A DNA stretch of 49,086 nucleotides, taken from assembly GCA_902475855.1 (NCBI GenBank), contig CABSBF010000014.1:1-49086 (forward strand), written 5' to 3'. Shown piece by piece: positions 45,352 through 49,086 of this stretch. Position numbers and translations under genes: made by a program. Below the pieces are notes generated by a model. The model was not told the origin of the DNA. It saw only the letters and a list, made by a program, of their open reading frames with translations, and did no database searches. Position 1 is the stretch's first letter; every line of letters begins with the position of its first letter. The stretch comes from an uncultured Eubacteriales bacterium. Lineage in GTDB: Bacteria > Bacillota > Clostridia > Oscillospirales > Oscillospiraceae.

Positions 45352-45391
45352 AGAAGAAACACCGCCGCGGGCGCTCAAGTGTCCGCGGCGG
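45352..45391 (-). terminator. GC-rich hairpin between tRNA-Gln and tRNA-Lys
   Basis: CCGCCGCGG (45362-45370) and CCGCGGCGG (45383-45391); on the minus strand GTGTTTCTTC follows. This may be a partial terminator or a processing guide inside the operon, since no separate promoter for tRNA-Lys was found. Confidence 0.55.
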
Positions 45392-45394
45392 TTC

Positions 45395-45469
45395 TGGCTG
45401 GGATGGCAGGACTCGAACCTACGAATGCCAGAGTCAAAGTCTGGTGCCTTACCACTTGGCGACATCCCA
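45395..45469 (-). tRNA. tRNA-Gln(TTG)
   Basis: Cloverleaf on the minus strand with acceptor TGGGATG/CATCCCA, T-loop GGTTCGAGTCC, encoded CCA, and anticodon loop CTTTGAC giving TTG. Confidence 0.95.
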
Positions 45470-45533
45470 ATGTCCGGCAGTGTGGTCAAGCCTACATTCA
45501 GCCGCTCCCGCGGAGCATCTGAAATTTGAAAAA

Positions 45534-45610
45534 TGGGGTGAGTGAAGGGACTCGAACCCTCGGTCTTCAGAGCCACAATCTGACGCGTTAACCAACTACG
45601 CTACACCCAC
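45534..45610 (-). tRNA. tRNA-His(GTG)
   Basis: Minus-strand cloverleaf with acceptor GTGGGTG/CACTCAC, C73 discriminator before the encoded CCA, and anticodon loop TTGTGGC giving GTG. The base before the 5' end can supply the G-1 needed by HisRS. Confidence 0.96.
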
Positions 45611-45679
45611 CATATTCTTCTGCGCCGATGCTGTTCCGGGGGCGCGCCCCGATTCCAAAAAGCGAATGCTCTCTGGAAG

Positions 45680-45756
45680 TGGTACGCCAGAAGGGACTCG
45701 AACCCCCCACCTACTGCTTAGAAGGCAGTTGCTCTATCCGGATGAGCTACTGGCGC
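45680..45756 (-). tRNA. tRNA-Arg(TCT)
   Basis: Minus-strand cloverleaf with acceptor GCGCCAG/CTGGCGT, T-loop GGTTCGAGTCC, encoded CCA, and anticodon loop CTTCTAA giving TCT, which reads AGA/AGG. Confidence 0.96.
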
Positions 45757-45759
45757 ATA

Positions 45760-45834
45760 TGGAGCGAGTGATGGGAATCGAACCCACGCCCACAGCTTGG
45801 AAGGCTGTTGTACTAGCCGTTATACTACACCCGC
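45760..45834 (-). tRNA. tRNA-Gly(TCC)
   Basis: Minus-strand cloverleaf with acceptor GCGGGTG/CACTCGC, encoded CCA, and anticodon loop CTTCCAA giving TCC. First gene of the operon, 3 bases before tRNA-Arg. Confidence 0.96.
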
Positions 45835-45862
45835 ATGATCAGGCTGCTGCATCAGCCATAAA

Positions 45863-45891
45863 ATAGTATCATAAACCTGCCGGATTGTCAA
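45863..45891 (-). promoter_or_regulatory. Promoter of the five-tRNA operon
   Basis: TTGACA (45891-45886), 17-base spacer, TACTAT (45868-45863) with a TGA extension, on the minus strand, about 30 bases before tRNA-Gly. Confidence 0.85.
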
Positions 45892-45952
45892 GGCATTTTT
45901 TCTCTTTTCTGCCGGTTTTCGAAGGAAAGACTGCTCTTCACTCCGAAGAGTC

Positions 45953-45986
45953 CGTTTTCCCCGACCGGATGTGGCCGGGGAAAACG
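45953..45986 (-). terminator. Hairpin just after dnaJ
   Basis: CGTTTTCCCCG (45953-45963) and CGGGGAAAACG (45976-45986), perfect 11-bp stem. No T-tract follows, so it may stabilise the 3' end or be a weak terminator before the tRNA promoter. Confidence 0.6.
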
Positions 45987-45990
45987 AAAA

Positions 45991-47139
45991 TCAGTCGAAT
46001 AGAGCTTTCAGCTTGTCGAAGAACTTTTTGCGCTTCGGCTGTGTGGAATCCGTGGAGAGCTCGTCAAAACGCTTGAGCAGATCCTTCTGCTCACGGGACA
46101 GGCGCGTGGGCGTTTCCACCGTCACGGTGACATACTGATCACCGCGGCCGCGGCCGTTGAGATTCGGAATGCCCTTGCCGCGCAGACGGAAGGTCGTGCC
46201 GGTCTGCGTACCCTCGCCGATTGTATAGCGCACCTTGCCGTCCAGAGTAGGCACCTCAACCTCGGCGCCGCAGGCAGCCTGCCCGAAGGTGATCGGCATC
46301 TCGCAGTAGACATCCTGCCCCTGACGGGTGAAGAGCGGGTGAGAGCGGACGCTCACGGTGACCATCAGATCGCCGGAGGGACCGCCGTTGTAGCCCGCGC
46401 TGCCTTCTCCGCGGACGCGAAGCGTCTGACCGTCGTCGATGCCGGCGGGAAATTTGACCGTGACCTTGTGGCTGCGGCGGATTTTGCCCTTGCCCTTGCA
46501 GCGGCTGCATGGCGTGCGGATGATCTTGCCGGTACCGCGGCAGTCAGGGCAGGGAGCAGCGGACTGCATGGTCATACCCATAAAGCTCTGTTGTGTGCGG
46601 ACACTGCCGGTACCCTTGCAGCGCTGGCAGGTTTCGACACTGGTGCCGGGCGCGGCGCCGGTGCCGCCGCACTGGTCGCAGTTTTCGATGCGGCTCGTGG
46701 TGATTTCCTTTTCCGTACCGAAAGCGGCTTCCTCAAATGTAACCTCCACGCGCGCGCCCACGTCGTCGCCACGGACGGGTGCATTGGCGCTGCGGCGGGT
46801 AGAGCTTCTGCCGCCGCTGAAGAAGCTGCCGAACAGGTCGCCCAGATCGCCGAAGTCGCCGAAGCCTGCACCGCCGAAGGGGTTACCGGCATTCGGATTG
46901 AAGTTGGGATCTACGCCCGCAAAGCCAAACTGGTCATAGCGTGCGCGCTTTTCCGCATCGGACAGTACCTCGTTTGCCTCGTTGATCTCCTTGAAGCGCT
47001 CGACGGCGTCCGGTTCGTGGTTCACATCCGGATGATATTTGGCGGCCAGCTTGCGGTAGGCCTTTTTGATATCGGCTTCGGTCGCGTCCTTGGGAACGCC
47101 CAAAACCTCATAGTAATCTCTCTTATTTTCGTTTGCCAT
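45991..47139 (-). CDS. dnaJ: Chaperone DnaJ
   Basis: A 382-aa type I J-protein. The J domain (1-70) has HPD in AAKYHPDVNH, then a Gly/Phe-rich linker (FGGAGFGDFGDLGDLF), four CxxCxGxG zinc motifs (CDQCGGTG, CQRCKGTG, CPDCRGTG, CSRCKGKG), and the C-terminal substrate domain. It stimulates DnaK ATPase and delivers unfolded proteins. AGAAGGTGACGTT precedes the ATG. It follows dnaK by 83 bases, which include a hairpin that may lower its expression relative to dnaK. Confidence 0.97.
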   Translation of the reverse strand: MANENKRDYYEVLGVPKDATEADIKKAYRKLAAKYHPDVNHEPDAVERFKEINEANEVLSDAEKRARYDQFGFAGVDPNFNPNAGNPFGGAGFGDFGDLGDLFGSFFSGGRSSTRRSANAPVRGDDVGARVEVTFEEAAFGTEKEITTSRIENCDQCGGTGAAPGTSVETCQRCKGTGSVRTQQSFMGMTMQSAAPCPDCRGTGKIIRTPCSRCKGKGKIRRSHKVTVKFPAGIDDGQTLRVRGEGSAGYNGGPSGDLMVTVSVRSHPLFTRQGQDVYCEMPITFGQAACGAEVEVPTLDGKVRYTIGEGTQTGTTFRLRGKGIPNLNGRGRGDQYVTVTVETPTRLSREQKDLLKRFDELSTDSTQPKRKKFFDKLKALFD

Positions 47140-47178
47140 AACGTCACCTTCTTGGCTGGTGATGGGTTAAAACCCCGC

Positions 47179-47207
47179 AAAACGGGCGGATGTGCTCCGC
47201 CCGTTTT
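47179..47207 (-). terminator. Hairpin between dnaK and dnaJ
   Basis: AAAACGGGCGGA (47179-47190) and TCCGCCCGTTTT (47196-47207), 12-bp stem, 5-nt loop; on the minus strand it ends TTTTGC. With only four T it probably allows partial read-through into dnaJ. Confidence 0.7.
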
Positions 47208-47222
47208 TACCGGTTCAGATCA

Positions 47223-49052
<1,830 letters not shown>

Positions 49053-49086
49053 AATGAATACCTCCGATTTATTTTCAAATTTCTTA

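Noticed and set aside
45612..45679. GGGGCGCGCCCC palindrome between tRNA-Arg and tRNA-His as a terminator
   Set aside because: No T-tract follows on the transcribed strand; it is more likely a processing-region hairpin.
49053..49086. CIRCE or heat-shock promoter before dnaK
   Set aside because: Only 34 bases remain to the window end; a GGAGG site is visible but no dyad or promoter, so it must lie upstream, outside the window.

Overview
The window looks like chromosomal DNA from a strict anaerobe of the Clostridia, probably Oscillospiraceae-like. The pointers are Gram-positive style ribosome sites (GGAGG) and TTGACA-N17-TATAAT promoters, a fairly GC-rich composition, rubrerythrin, DUF1292, DUF1653, Tex, BlaI/BlaR1-type proteins and a paired M16 peptidase set. 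This placement is by gene content only; no rRNA is present. No IS transposase, prophage, plasmid or CRISPR array was seen. One small non-coding repeat element and a relative of it are present.

Layout. 1-3.1 kb: tRNA-Ser(GGA), beta-phosphoglucomutase, and an antiporter-MgtC pair divergent from a LysR regulator. 4.1-7.1 kb: a selenium-handling block, with an EF2568-type class V aminotransferase divergent from a YedE-type transporter, a stand-alone TusA-like protein and a DUF3343 protein. 7.1-16.2 kb: housekeeping genes (small membrane exporter, dCMP deaminase, rpsO, pnp with a structured leader, pncB with a coupled membrane protein, thioesterase, rimM, trmD, sirtuin, trmO). 16.3-20.9 kb: a MocA-type Mo-cofactor nucleotidyltransferase divergent from a three-subunit molybdenum hydroxylase. 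20.9-23.9 kb: glycosyltransferase plus a Wzm/Wzt (TagGH)-type polysaccharide ABC exporter. 24-25.8 kb: BlaI/BlaR1-type regulatory pair. 25.8-26.1 kb: a non-coding element that splits a terminator. 26.1-30.5 kb: secreted nuclease lipoprotein, unknown protein, ArsP_2-type permease and an aconitase-like hydratase. 30.6-45 kb: rubrerythrin, amidase, exonuclease, mutY, DUF1292, a double OB-fold protein, a DUF4015-like protein, prmA, M16 peptidase pair, lgt, gap, DUF1653 and tex. 45.2-45.9 kb: five tRNAs. 46-49 kb: dnaJ and dnaK.

Main biological result. The class V aminotransferase, YedE, TusA-like, DUF3343, MocA and XDH-like genes are the parts list of the selenium-dependent molybdenum hydroxylase (SDMH) system, in which selenium is a labile, non-selenocysteine ligand of the Mo cofactor. 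Here it is split into two blocks about 9 kb apart, each with a divergent promoter region. Both regions carry nearly the same 15-bp dyad (TTCG-N2-3-TTGCCGAA type, with T-N11-A LysR geometry). It is centred at about -57 to -59 of three predicted start sites and about two helical turns further from the fourth. This suggests one regulon, perhaps run by the adjacent LysR protein. selD, yqeB and yqeC are not in the window.

Other striking signals are a pnp leader with two mutually exclusive long pairings, one masking the Shine-Dalgarno sequence, and a terminator hairpin duplicated on both sides of an inserted element so that each copy keeps only one of the two original poly-T flanks. Start codons were chosen by ribosome-site spacing, so several differ from the longest open frame.
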